Assembly: GCF_026230105.1 (NCBI RefSeq)
Contig: NC_079482.1
Coordinates: 15,252,001-15,316,000, forward strand
From: Diorhabda sublineata
Lineage: Eukaryota > Arthropoda > Insecta > Coleoptera > Chrysomelidae
Reading direction: 5' to 3'
Length of the DNA: 64,000 nt
This document shows, one piece after another, positions 33,801 through 45,662 of this stretch. How positions within the stretch are numbered: the first letter of the stretch is position 1; each line of letters opens with the position of its first letter. The notes beneath the pieces were generated by a model. That model worked only from the letters and a program-made list of their open reading frames with translations. It searched no databases and was not told where the DNA came from. Both the position numbers and the translations under genes were made by a program.

Positions 33801-34639
33801 TCTTTTTGTAGACTTACCATTGATTTCCACTTCTAATCACCATAATTTTGGTTGGTTTCAATTGGAGAGATTAAATAGATAATTATTAAAAATACTGCTA
33901 GGTAGGTATATGCATTTTAAACAAATTTTTCCAATGAGGCTAAGATGTGTAGTGGATCGTTCATCCCCTTGGCAGTTTGGGTTCTAGTCTATGATTGGAC
34001 TGCTTTTTTTCTCAATAAAATTTCGATTGAATATACCTCATTTTTGTTCATTGCAGTAGCTGTAGGCTATTCAGGAAATATATCTTACAGAAGATCTGGT
34101 ATAAAATTCGTCGTTATCCTATAAAGTTGCTGACAAGAAATTTGCACATCAGATTCTATAACAGTGCTTACAATGTAATTTAACGGTGAATTTTCATGGA
34201 TAAGAATGTATGTTCCGTAAATGGGCTCTGGAGCAGATGAAAACTAACCCCAATTTCCAAAGAAAGATAATCTTCATCATTTAGACACATTTCTTAATGA
34301 ATCAGTGTAGCAAACCGCAAATTGATCGATTCTGCATGATATTGTGATGTTTTTCGTATTTATTTATACGATTTCTATTCGTGGGGTAAATTAATAAACA
34401 CTGTTTCTTACTTTCTCAATTCATTTGAATACTATACACTACACTATCTTTAAGAATTCACTCATCAATATCACTTAAGTAACTTGAAGAATTTATTTAA
34501 ACAAAGCAAATAAATAAAAAGTCCAATATAAATAAACTGCTTGCTATAATAAAAACTGATATAAAACAAACATCAGATGGATTCCGGGTATTTCCAACGT
34601 AGATCAAAGGCGCCGCGATTCTGCTGAATTTAGAATTCC
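33801..34639. other. No gene seen
   Basis: AT-rich, nothing recognised. Confidence 0.5.
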
Positions 34640-34970
34640 ACAATATCTAGGCAGGACCGGCTCTAGGGAGGGGACGCATTAGTAACAATACCAATCCACA
34701 GGAGATCAAAAAGGTCATAAAAGTCACGGTTTAGTGTGAATTACAAGACACGGCGTTATTTCTCCGTATTTCTCTTGAGCATCACATTAGCCAGGTCACA
34801 ACCGTCAACGGCAGAAAATATAGGTTAATGATAATTATCACCTTCTTCTGGTTTACATAGACACAACCAACATTTGGTTTCCAACAGGACTACGCTAAGT
34901 ACCATCTTCGATATTCTACAAGAGTGGTTTGAAAACATGATATGAGTTAGCCCCTAAGATTGTCCAATTT
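34640..34970 (+). pseudogene. Tc1-like transposase relic
   Basis: About 34655-34740 resembles the 'GTGRPR.T....D..I...V' linker of Tc1 transposases (read as GSREG..SNN.NPQEIKKVIKV). About 34876-34910 reads FGFQQDYAKYH, matching the 'FQQDNA..H' second catalytic motif, followed in another frame by FDILQEWFENM (about 34908-34940), matching '...V..WF....'. The region between is deleted, so first and second catalytic motifs are not both present. Only short blocks are recognisable; an alternative is a related Tc1/mariner family. Confidence 0.5.
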
Positions 34971-36777
34971 GGTAATAACTTTTCAATTGAAGTTTGCTGT
35001 TCAATGAATGAGCTATTAAAGAAAAATAATCCATGTTATCGGTCAATTTCAGTTTAATGTATGCACCAGAACACCATGGATAATTTGAAATTTTCGATGC
35101 TTGCCATAGAAAGTTGGGGATTCAAAGATATAAAGTACTTAGTTGAATAAAAACAGGTCACTGCTTCACACGTTCTCTTGCAACAATTGTATTAATTGCA
35201 GGAAGAACTTTTCAACTATAAAGCAGCATAAAGTGGATGGAATTTGAATTTAAATAGTCACAAATTCATTGTTTTCAGTTCTTTCGATTGCAAAATTCTC
35301 TACTCATGCTTTTTCAAATATTTCCTCACTATCGTATACTATCTGCAATTTGGAATAATCGGTTATACCAATTCTATTTTCTCTTTTTCTTTTTCAAATA
35401 ACAGTCGAATTCCCTTCCAAGCGAATTTCGTGAATTATAATTTTGATTAATATTCTGTATTTTACAATTCAAAAAATATAACACAAGATTCAGATATGAG
35501 CAGGTGGAAGCCAAACGACAGTCTAGAAGTTTTATTAAAAATTTCAATTTAAATTCTCTCTCTAAACATATTACATGGATGTGAAGAGAATTCACAGCAC
35601 AAATTTGTGGCAAAATGGGAATAAATTCAAATAATATTTCATAGTAGGATTCACTCATCTCGCTGTATTTACTAGAAGTAAACCGGATAAGAAATGGATT
35701 CAAATTAATTCTCCACCGTTCTTCATAAGCTAAAATGCCCAGTAAATCACATTGCATTTATGCATAATATGCATTTTTTATCGACGACTAACAGATGAAA
35801 ATAATTATTATGGTGAAATTTGGATGACGTTATTCTAGTAACATAATATGACATAGAAATTCCATTTTCAATTTATTGTATGTGGAGGATGTGTTCATAT
35901 AATTACTTTTAGACATCTATGCTACCTATCTACACTATTTGTTGAATTTCCCTTATATGTTTCTATCAGAGATAAAATTATCATTATATTTTGACCTTGA
36001 ATATTCATCCCAAATTTCATCATCATTATATCACAGTATATCACAGATAGGTATAGTGATGATTTGAAAATTATTCAAGATAGCATCTTCAGACGAGAAT
36101 TAGTCCAATATAATAATTTTTCTCCCACATAAACTACTCTATATCACAAAATTCCTACAGAGAACATATTCAGTAAAGTGTAATGATATTTTCCAAATGG
36201 AAAATGATACCCAATCCTGAACTCAAATACCAAAATATTTCACTATACTAAATCTCTTAGTTTCTTTCCACCCAAAAAATATAGACTTCATAACTCTAAC
36301 AAAGAAGTATGAACTTTGCAAAAAGAATGAAAAGTTTTGTGCACCTAGAGGCACATAGACAACAAATTCTTTTTAGCCAAGTCAAAAGAATTATTTAACT
36401 TTATAAAGACCTGGACCAATTAGTCAACTATCATCCTTCTTCTTGCAAAAAGGCGACAACAATCATAGTAAAAAGTAAAAACAACGAAAATGCTAGTCAA
36501 AGCTTATCAATTTCATTTTTCATCTTCGAAAAATTAACACATTATTATACCAGAAATATAACTAGGGCGATTTAGAATGAGAAAAATCATAATTTTGCAC
36601 AAAGACACATCGATAACATCAGTGATCTGGATAGAAAAGGACTCATAACAACTACAGAACTCTCTTACAATCCTATTCATTTAAATGGAAATCGCTACCA
36701 AAAAATAACTTATGAAGTCAATAAACGCACAATATGGCTTCAGTAAGGTGTCAAAGATTTTTGATTTATTCTATATA
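34971..36777. other. No recognised gene; one unassigned 127-codon minus-strand frame
   Basis: The minus-strand frame 35374-35757 runs 127 codons from ATG, ending in a Lys/Arg-rich tail. It matches no family I know and contains no clear motif. In DNA of this AT content a chance frame of this size is not very unlikely over 64 kb and six frames, so I do not call it a gene. The rest of the interval shows nothing. Confidence 0.45.
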
Positions 36778-37426
36778 CGAGGGACTTTTTTTTCAGCCTC
36801 CGCCATAAATAAAAGATAAGTTCATATAAAACAAATAATTTTATTACCGAAAGATTGGCACACTTACGTTTACTTTTCGACATAATCACCGAAGAGATTG
36901 TGAAATTTGTGATATCTGTGGATAAGCTTTTCAATACCCACTTCAAAGCAAGTTGACGCCAATGTAGCTTCACCGTTCAGTAATAATAGAGCACAAAACA
37001 GGCCTTGAAACTTCTGGAAACGAAGCAGTAATGGTGAAACTGCGGTTTTCTCTAGCCATTCTGTCAACTCGTTGAACCAAGTCATCTGAAACGACATTAC
37101 GGCCATCTTCAAACTTTCGAAACCATTCACGCACATCATCACTCATGAAGTGTTCCCTGTACATACGACTCATTCTCCGATGGTTTTCTTCAGCACTATG
37201 ACCAGCCGCCTGTGGAAAACGAATCACACTTCGCAATTCACACTTGTCGGGAGCATCAATAATTGCAGACAAATTTACGTGGCTGTAGCACAACGCCGAC
37301 TGACGCCTGAATGTCAACAATGGCGGAGTGAGTAGTGCGAGACCTACGCCTACAGTTCATGACCGCTTTCTTCTGCCCGCGTAGCGTCTGCACGGAGCAA
37401 TTGGAGCTTAAGAAAAACGGCCCTCG
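36778..37426 (-). mobile_element. Internally deleted mariner with both terminal inverted repeats
   Basis: The ends CGAGGGACTTTTTTTT (36778 on) and, on the other strand, CGAGGGCCGTTTTTCT (ending 37426) pair as mariner terminal repeats. Both are flanked by TA (36776-36777 and 37427-37428). The element is 649 bases, half a full mariner. On the minus strand a single frame (37320-36970, 116 codons) holds KCELRSVIRFPQAAGHSAEE, REWFRKFEDGR and SDDLVQRVDRMARENRSFTI: the helix-turn-helix DNA-binding region of a SETMAR-like mariner lineage. A short gap lies after the FEDGR block. It is followed, in another frame, by the C-terminal end LIHRYHKFHNLFGDYVEK (about 36935-36875). The whole catalytic core is absent. 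This is the best-preserved mariner end pair in the window after 49178-50359. Confidence 0.85.
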
Positions 37427-38299
37427 TATCATCAACAATAGAAAGAAACAAAAATTCAGTTGCCGGCACTGATCTATAATACACATTCGGAGGTTAGTAT
37501 CATCCTCGCTACATTTCAAGAAACTGTATCTAATTTCATGTTTATCTAAGTTCTATTAGAAAAATATCCAATTCAATGAGCTACAGGATTCTTATACAAT
37601 TATATTAGGGTCATAACTAAAAAATATTTTGTAATTTCATGATTTTTTCAACATTAAGCTCTAGAGAACCTCAATGTCTATAATAATACATCATTTATTT
37701 GATTGAAGAGTTTTAAATATGGTGATGAAAAGTACGGAGATTTTGTTTTGTTTTGTAAAAATAGCAATGTAGATTTAAAAATTTGAAAGAAGGAACTGGA
37801 AGAGGTATGTGAAACTGAGCAACAGAGCAATATTCAACAAACAGATGTGGGCTAGAGTTGAATAACTTGATAAAATTGAAACGGCGAATTTTCTAAAATT
37901 AAGGAACTGGCTGATATTGCGATTTGACAAAACAATGATATCAAGTACAGAACTGTTAACTAATCATGCCATTATTCATTATAACTGTAGATCACTGACG
38001 ACCTCAGGCGTTTTAGGATAAAAATTCTCTGGTGGTGGTGATCTTTGAATTTGCTAGAATTATGATCTCTATTTAATTGTGAGTATTCTTGAAATAATAG
38101 TTGATCCTAATTCCAAAATATGAGAAATTTCAAATCATATGAAATTTTGAATTGAGATATATGAGGCATTCTATCAGTACTCGACTTTTGATCGATACTG
38201 TTTCTAAATGCATTTGCTCTCTCAATAGTTGATAATAAATCATTTCAAAATAATACCGAGCTATCCCGAACTATGTGCATGAACCAAAAACTTTACTCG
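37427..38299. other. No gene seen
   Basis: AT-rich, nothing recognised. Confidence 0.5.
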
Positions 38300-38750
38300 T
38301 GACTACACACCTTATAATTACCGAACAAATATTATTGAGATACTTATTACCCTATCCAATCAACGAACGTCCAATTACTTTATGGCGTTACTGTTAGTGC
38401 AGGTGCTTCATATATCAGGTGGTAGCATATAACATAACGGTATCGAAGGTGAGTTACCTCTTAAATGCTGTTTGGTCCCTTCTACTCTAAAACTTAATAC
38501 CCTTACCCCTATTACGTGATTGCCTACCTATAATGATCGAACGTTATTATCTTTTTACCCTTTTTTTTACTTTGTACTACCCCGTATATTTACCGATCTT
38601 CATAATCCCTTTTTGGTGTAACTGTTAAGGCGACTTAGTTATCCCATATTTTGAGAGGCTGCATTTGGTGTAACGTTTACGAAAGTGGATTACCTCTAAG
38701 ATGTCTCTTGGTCTCTCTCGCTCCAGAGCTTACATAACGTGTAATGACTA
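38300..38750. repeat. Degenerate two-unit tandem repeat, period about 220-230 bp
   Basis: Unit 1 (about 38300-38515) and unit 2 (about 38516-38750) align along most of their length. TTATAATTACCGAAC pairs with CTATAATGATCGAAC. GGCGTTACTGTTA pairs with GGTGTAACTGTTA. The GTGAGTTACCTCTTA block pairs with GTGGATTACCTCTAA. GTTTGGTCCCTTCTACTC pairs with CTTGGTCTCTCTCGCTCC, and AACTTAATACC with AGCTTACATAAC. Small gaps separate the blocks. There is no coding potential. It could be a relic of a satellite array or of a duplicated non-coding element. Confidence 0.65.
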
Positions 38751-38979
38751 TGTCTTTCTGATATCAAACCATCACATGACTACATCTTGAATATACCCTT
38801 TGAGCTTATCTGAATGTTTTCGATATCTATTTCTGAAAATGTTAATCTTCACTACTATCTGACTCAAAGTTTTATTTAACAGAGAAGAATCGAATTCATC
38901 AGTGATCAGTATTTGTAGTATAAGAATCAAGGTTTACAATTTAAGGATGCGATTAAACCTCCTAGCGGCTATATAAAAA
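38751..38979. other. No gene seen
   Basis: Short spacer before the LINE relic; nothing recognised. Confidence 0.5.
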
Positions 38980-40022
38980 ATTGAAAATATCATATGTCCT
39001 GTTGGAGGTAGACAACACATTAAATAATACTCAAGCAGCATTTAGATCCAATATATCATGGCAAGATTGGGTAATTAATTTGAAAGAAATAGCAGATACA
39101 AACAATGTGATTTATTTTGCAACCATTGATAAAATGAAGAAAATATGGACAATGATGAAGAACACAAGAATATGTGAACAATTCATAACCATAATCAACT
39201 ATAACTGACAGAGTATTGAGATAAGGAGGCGATTTGAGCCTTTCAATTTAAAAATATACATACGATATAACAGACTGAAACAAATCTATATTAATGAAGT
39301 AATGTTCCCGGACGATCTATCAATATTCGCTAACACAGAAGAAGAGCTACAAAACAGAAAATAAGGAAAACGACCTGCAAACAAACAAAAGACAGGAATA
39401 ATGAAGATATCGAAAAAACCACAAGAAATAACTGAAATAAAAGAACTAAAAAAACAGCGTAAACAATGGAGGACTAATTGAATAATTGTCAAAGATTAAT
39501 AGGGTGAAGGGGAAAATATCACAAATGTCGCCTTCCACATAGTATTTTGCAAAAAACGATAAAACAAAACGTACAAAAACGAAAATCCAGGAATCAGTAC
39601 TACTGCCAAAGCTGATCTATACTTGCGAATTCTGAGTGCTAACTCACAAGTTGAAACAGAAAATAACAACATGCTATATAAAAATAGTGGAAGTGAAGAG
39701 ACTAGACAAAATAAGGAACGTTATAATTACAATTAGATGCTAATTAAACGTAGTGATTGTGGTGGAAAGAATCGAACAACAACTAACATGATTTGGACAC
39801 ATGGTGACAATAAAAAAAGACAGAACAGTTGAGGTGAAGTGGGGACTGGAACAAACAAATAGAAGTGAAAACGCAGACCCAGGAGGAAATGGATTACAGA
39901 AATAGCAAATAAAATAAGACTGAACTGGAAATGGGCTGAACAGAAAGCAAATGATAGAACCAAATGTAGAAGAAATAACACCTTCACACCAATAGTAGCT
40001 GCTGCATAAGTAAGTAAGTATG
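38980..40022 (+). pseudogene. Non-LTR retrotransposon relic with (TAAG)n 3' tail
   Basis: A 75-codon frame (38981-39208) reads TQAAFRSNISWQDWVINLKE and NVIYFATIDK, matching the 'Q.GFR..RS..D.I..L..I........Y.AF.D..KAFD' part of LINE reverse transcriptase with the FDSVPR-like segment deleted. KIWTMMKNTRICEQFITII follows. About 39288-39360 reads NEVMFPDDLSIFANTEEELQ, the catalytic box with F/YADD changed to PDD. About 39860-39950 reads RRPRRKWITEI and WKWAEQKANDRTKCRRN, the 'GRPR.RW..EI......W...AQDR..WR' C-terminus. TAAGTAAGTAAGTA at about 40006-40019 is probably the simple-repeat tail that ends the insertion. Stops and shifts throughout; 5' truncated as is usual for LINEs. Confidence 0.78.
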
Positions 40023-40960
40023 TTGACATAGTTTATCTTTTCCTAAGGTAAACCACAATTACTTACCAAAAACACTAGTTTCTTTGAACAGTAACTTCGT
40101 ATGATAAATTTATTCTATACACACTATATGATTCTTTGATGTGAATAATTTATCGGTTTACGAAGAAATTTCAATAGTTGGCTATCCTCTGAGAAACCGG
40201 TGAATAAATAGTGATTTTGCTGAAAGTTATATACAGATTTATTAAGGTAACAACAATTATTTGAAGTAAAATTTAGCGTGCGAGAATTTCGATTGTACAA
40301 TCAATACTCGACCTATATGTGGTTATAATTCTAAAGAAATATATTGTTATTGCACCTGTGCCAGCATTTAATGAAATTCCTGAAGCACATACCTTACGCG
40401 TCTGCTGCTACTATAAATACATATAACATTGCTAAGTGTATATATACATACATAGCTAATTACACTAGACTACAAAAATTTATGTCTAATGGAATTTGCT
40501 CATTCTTTGTAGTTAATAACAATAGTAATGACGCATTCAAATGTACAATTTTTGCTCTTATCATCTAATCAATATTAAATGGATCGAAAAAGAGTTTTGA
40601 AACTAAATCTATACTATTAATTTCATTAACTTATCACAGAATGTGATTGCAAGGATATACATATTTCAAGCAAAGTACAAGATTAAACTATTAAATATAT
40701 ATTGATTGAATATTTAGCGTCAAATAATCTTTCTCTTAGGTTTGTTAGTTCATAATGCCTTTGATATCGAATTTAGAAAGTCATATTTCTTTTATGGAAT
40801 CCTTGTCACTAACAATAAGAATATTTTCCCTATAAAAGTTGTGCTGTGTCTCAACGTGTCAAATTTTTCAGGCTTCTTAATAATTCTTTGAAAAGGCAGT
40901 TATACCCTACGACGAGTTAAAATTATCTGTATATGACAAAATACGTATAGTAAAATCATG
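40023..40960. other. No gene seen
   Basis: AT-rich; the 74-codon frame at 40344-40568 is not recognised. Confidence 0.5.
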
Positions 40961-41994
40961 AAAATTTCTACGCTTGGGTTTTCGGATACGGTCATTATAA
41001 GTGAAATATTTTCAAAGATGATGAGATATCAAAGACATTTTATACAAGGTGTGTATAAAAAGTGTTCAAAATTTAACTTCATAAATATCAAACTTCTTTT
41101 TTTTTAATTAAACCACTCGGTTTTTTCTATTTAATGCATTCAGGGGTGAAAAATAAGGCAAATTCATGTATACTTTCCTATACCTAAACCTTATCCAGAT
41201 ATTAACTGTCTTTTGTAAATGCAGGTGTGGTCTAAATTTTATTTTGACCTGTTGATACAAGCACTAATAAATAAAAAAGTATTTTTCTTTATCTTGTCAA
41301 CGTAGAAAAAATCAAATCAATTTTTGTTTACTAATCCTATTCCAGCTTTCAGTCGTTTCCGAGATATTTGAGGTTTTAAATTATTATTGTATTTAAAATG
41401 GCTCGTTCTCAATTTAATAACGAATAAATAAAATTTAGACCACAGCTGCATCTCTAAAAATTTACAAAGAACGTTTACTATCTGGATAACGGTAGGGCCT
41501 AGGTATAGGAAAGTGTACATTAATTTGCCTTATTTTTAACCCTGAGTGCATTAAAAAAAACCGGGTGGTTCTATTTGAAAAAATGAAAAAATTGGATATT
41601 TATGAAATTATATTTGAACACATTTTATACACACCCTGTATTGAAAGAAAAATTTTTCTACATAGATTCAAATACGTCTGACCTTGCTAAAAGCAACCGA
41701 ATAGGATCCATTTTCATATGTTTAAGGGTATCTTCTCACAAAAATAATTTATAAGGGTCTGCAACGGTCAATTTTTTTACAAAAATAAGTAATGACTCAG
41801 GAAGTATGCATTTTCCAAAAAAGGTTTGGGTCAAAAGTATACTATAATTTTACGTGGATTTCAAAAATATGTTGTTATACAGGATGTTCTATTTAAAATA
41901 ACAAAGTTACACTTCTGGTAGAATCGGAAGTCGGATATTATTGAAAATATTCTACTTAAAAAGATCGTATCCGAAAACCGAAACATAGAAATTT
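40961..41994. repeat. Outer inverted repeat enclosing a fold-back element
   Basis: The left arm (40961-41018) and the reverse complement of the right arm (41937-41994) share AAATTTCTA, GGTTTTCGGATACG and AATATTTTCAA in order over about 58 bases. Between them lies the fold-back element 41043-41640. The spacing is asymmetric: about 24 bases on the left and nearly 300 on the right. The right-hand spacer includes TACAGGATGTTCTATTT at 41884-41900, a transposon-end-like sequence similar to the end at 22290. The outer repeat is probably an older element invaded by the inner one. Confidence 0.65.
41043..41640. mobile_element. Fold-back element with about 200-bp terminal inverted repeats
   Basis: The left arm (41043-41245) and right arm (41423-41640) are reverse complements over roughly 200 bases with small gaps. 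Paired blocks include GGTGTGTATAAAA, TTCATAAATATC, ACCACTCGGTTTTTT/ACCACCCGGTTTTTT, AAAAATAAGGCAAATT, CACTTTCCTATACCTA-type sequence, TTATCCAGATA and TGTGGTCTAAATTTTATTT. The outer ends read TACAAGGTG and CACCCTGTA. TA precedes the left end; the right flank reads TT, so a TA duplication is intact on one side only. The loop is about 177 bases. No coding region. Confidence 0.82.
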
Positions 41995-42800
41995 ACACCT
42001 TGTGAATTTCTGCTAATTCTTCCTGTTTTGCGCTAATATTATTTTCCAAAGAACTAAACTTATCTACAGCTGTAACAGTTTGTTATGCCCTTATTGAGTC
42101 ACATCTCTGATATATCCTTCCCTTCTGGGGTACATATGGTGCGACACAATTTGAGTCAATCTTCAAACTACAAAAGAGAGCTGTTAAATATTTATTCGAA
42201 ATAATTAGCAGGATTAACTGCTGAGACTTTTGTAAAGTATTAAAAATATGGACTATTCCTTTTTAATTCACCTTTGAATCAGTTTCCATAATTCATAAGC
42301 ACGCTTCTCTAATTTTAGAAATATCATTTCATAGCTATCCACCTAGGAACTCGGAGTACGACCTTTACCTATCCACTCCTTGTTCAAACTTAGTTGAGCG
42401 CCCAATAGTTTACAATGTAAAAAACTGCACAATCATTTGCCAATTCAAATCAAATCTATAACATCTTGTAATTCTTATTTATTGTAGCTCTGTAGCTATA
42501 TATACTCTATATTCAGACTTTATTTTATTTGTGTCTTTATTAAGTTATTTGTATGTTCCTTTATTGGTATTTTACTAGCTTCTATTCACGAATTGCAAAC
42601 AATATTCTAACAATGAAGCATTTCTCTCTCTCTCTCTCTCTCTCACTCCCTCTAGTTTTGTTCATCATTAACTATTCAAGTTGTTTGAGTGATAACATTT
42701 TATTACTTCATTATACTCCTTTGGATATCATTATAATCATATTATATCATCCTCAATCTTCATCTATCGTATTTGCAAACAGGTAGGGAATGAAAATTAG
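41995..42800 (+). pseudogene. LINE 3' end (C-terminal polymerase region and 3' untranslated region)
   Basis: About 42140-42190 reads ATQFESIFKLQKRAVKYLF, matching the 'LQ..AVR.I.G' segment after reverse transcriptase in CR1/Jockey-type LINEs. About 42290-42420 reads HKHASLILEISFHSYPPRNS and YDLYLSTPCSNLVER with in-frame decay. The region aligns at DNA level with 56990-57130 (CATAAGCACGCTTCTC, GCTATCCAC, AACTCGGA, CCTATCCACTCC against CGTAAGCACGCTTCTC and so on), so both are copies of one family. The 3' part also matches 57370-57400 (ACAATGAAGCATT against ACAATGAATCATT), after which this copy has a CT repeat. Confidence 0.75.
42623..42644. repeat. (CT)11 microsatellite
   Basis: Uninterrupted CT run within the 3' region of the LINE relic; the related copy near 57.39 kb has TTCTCTTTTCC instead, so the run expanded after insertion. 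Confidence 0.9.
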
Positions 42801-45287
42801 AAACCAATAAACAACAAAAAAATAAAATTCTATTTCAATTTCCTAAGCTTAAGTTTATTTTTAAAATTATCTGCTCCCGTAACTTCATATTATAAAACAC
42901 CAAAAATACTTTTATGATGATGCATTATTCTCGATATAATGGTAAAGTTTCCCAACATACATTAACAACCATAAAATAAGTTTCCAATGGCACCTAATGA
43001 CCGTCTATAAAGGCTGCTGAAGTTGTAAACACATGAAATTAATGGCTTACTGACTTCCTTGGTCTTAAAATTTTCAATTTATTTTGCAGTTCCAATAAAT
43101 AAACTGATTTATGGGGTCGTTCGATATTGTGAAAAGCTGCATATTGAATCAAACATTAACAACAAAATGTGTTGAACAGTATAATGTCTTTGGTTTTACT
43201 ACTCACTGTTTTTCAATTTCTTTTATTAGAAGTACAAAATGGATATTTTATTGTTAAAAAGGTTGTAAAAACGAAATATCAGCAATATCATTAGTATAGA
43301 AAGTATGGTATATTCCCGATAAGTTTATACGCAAACAAATAAAGTGATATATAAATGGCGGGTGCTCTCAAAAATAACATGACTAGCCAGTTACAACACT
43401 ATATGTCGCAAAGCGTAACAACGCACAAATTTCCTTCAAAAGAGCCAAATTCATTTTCTAATGGAAATAAAATAATTATCCTAACCAATTATCTCTGGTC
43501 TACAACCATATAAAAAGGAAATAGAATAAATCTGATATTTCTTTGTATTCTCCTTCCGCTACTTCCACTTGAGCAGGTGTTCCTTTTGAACAGATATCCA
43601 AAACAAAATTTTGGCATAAACTGAATTTAATCTTCTGTTTTTTCTAAAGATACAAATATAGTATACCGTCTATGAATTTCGGATTACTGCTACTTTAGGC
43701 ACTGGACGATATTTTGAAAGAGAAACTTGGGAATTGTTGATATTTTAGCTAGATCCCATAAATAATCTTCAAACTGCTAAAAAAGTAATTCATTCATGAA
43801 AATTCCTTCTTCAAAACTGAATATTAATGTGGCATGAGGTCATTTTCTAGATATTCTTCATTTTATGTATGATGAATATCGCAGGTCAGTAGTATAATCT
43901 TAACATTTTCATCATCCATTATTATAAACATCCAATTCAAACCGTGCATTATCAGACAATAGACAATAGTTATATTATCTTCTCATCCGAATACAAGAGA
44001 TATTTTTGCGTTGAATTATATGAAATAAAATCGGGAAAAATTTCATTTTTGTTATTTCTCATAATACCAATAGAGGTTAATTCAAACTAAAATTAATCAG
44101 GATAGATACCATAATAACAATGGAGGATATTATTGTATGATCTCATATGGTAAACGTCTTGTGAGGGCCATCTAATTGTGCTAACAATATATTTCAAAAT
44201 ACTGGGTATACCATGCTTTGCTATCACAAAAAGACATATACTTTGAAATCATATTTAGCTAGATTTTGTGACATATATTGAGAAAGGTGTATCGACTATG
44301 AAATGAATAGAGCATTTCATCCATGAAAGTGAAAAATTCTTACAATCTATAATCATCTTTGCAATTAGGAACAAATCGTGTGTAAATATTCCTTATGGCA
44401 GCTAATTTGTCAAATTTCTGATTTTCTTTTTCAGTTAGAATGCTGTCAAAGGCAGAGCAGGAAGAACTTAACTCCCTCAGATCAAACATGCTGGGGGTAA
44501 AGTGAAATACTAAATACCTTCCATGATAAAAAGTACAGATCTGAACTGAGACCTGTCGGTATTAAGTAAGAAAAAACCTGCCCAAGGTTGATCATCACAA
44601 TGAAAATACAATAAAAATACAGGAGAAAAAATCTGAGAAGAATTTTGAATTATTTAACAGGAAAATTACATTGCTGAAAACTTGACAGATTCAAAAGCAT
44701 CACAAAGTGTCACAATGACAAAACATTACAGTGTTTTCCCAAATTTTCATTTTTCAAAGATATGTGACTTTTTGCCTAAATTAAGGGAGTGTAACTTTTT
44801 ACCTTACACGATAGTGGAAAAATGGAAAGCCGTTTTGATGACAATGAAATATCCATTATCACACGAAATTTGGAGAAATTTATGAGGAAAAACTCCGTGA
44901 GCTGGAAAATTAATTCACATACCCTTGTTATTAATATATGGTAAAACTAGATTTCTTCACTTTAGGAGGTGTCCATGAATCGCTAAATACTGAACCTTAA
45001 GCAGGCATATTCGGAGTATATTCCAGATTTTATGTGCCTATAATTAAATTGGGCTCGAAATATTCTTAGGACCCCCCTAACTATTATGTTTAGTTATGTT
45101 TTTATTTTTGATAAGGCCGGAGAGCCAAGCTTTGTGAGGAAATTATTTTTTTTGTCAATATAATTCATGGCGTCTATCACTAGGTCTCACCAGATAAGTG
45201 GTCAAAGATTTTTTAAAAGGGTGATCGCCCCCCTCCCACACTCAAGATTTCTTGGGAGGTCAGAAGCTATCCGATTAATCATAATTT
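42801..45287. other. No gene seen in 2.5 kb
   Basis: AT-rich. A polypyrimidine-AG followed by a short open stretch occurs near 44430-44510, but no family is recognised and the frame closes after about 20 codons. A C-run region (45225-45245) precedes the Penelope-like fragment. The 67-codon frame 44682-44885 is not recognised. Confidence 0.5.
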
Positions 45288-45662
45288 TTGATTCTCTATA
45301 CACCTAAATTCCAGCATTTCAATGTGATATATAAAATAAATTGTTTAGACTGTAATAAGAGTTACATTGGTATGACCAAACAGTACTTGAAATCCAGAAT
45401 ACACCAGCTTGAATCAGATTGTAGAGAACATGGTGAGAACAAAAAGGATAAAATAGCTTTGGCACAACATCATTTCACTTAGAGTCACACATTCAAATTC
45501 CATGATGTGCAAATTATGGATAAAGAAAATAAATATGCAAAAAGAACCATCATTGGAATCACGTACATGGAACTAAATGATACAGTTAATAACCGTACGG
45601 AAATGGCCAATCTCGGAGTTCAATATAACCATCTTTTGAATGTTTATAAGTTAATACACTGA
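45288..45662 (+). pseudogene. Penelope-like element, C-terminal GIY-YIG endonuclease domain
   Basis: The frame from about 45300 reads NVIYKINCLDCNKSYIGMTK followed by YLKSRIHQLESD. This is the GIY-YIG endonuclease of Penelope-like retroelements, with the paired Cys (C..C) just before YIG, the YIG Tyr/Gly and the catalytic Arg in KSRI. It continues through ALAQHHFT, a TAG stop at 45481-45483, and then resumes in frame with SHTFKFHDVQIMDKE, KRTIIGITYMEL, VNNRTEMANLG and YNHLLNVYKLI, ending at TGA 45660-45662. That is the usual order and end of these proteins. One premature stop is thus the only lesion in about 125 codons. The reverse transcriptase part upstream is not present, so the insertion is 5' truncated. 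Confidence 0.85.

Noticed and set aside
35374..35757. 127-codon minus-strand frame as a candidate host gene
   Set aside because: No motif or family is recognised, and a frame of this length is not very unlikely by chance at this AT content over six frames.
44430..44510. Polypyrimidine-AG followed by an ATG, read as a possible host exon
   Set aside because: The open stretch closes after about 20 codons, no downstream donor or homologous domain could be identified.
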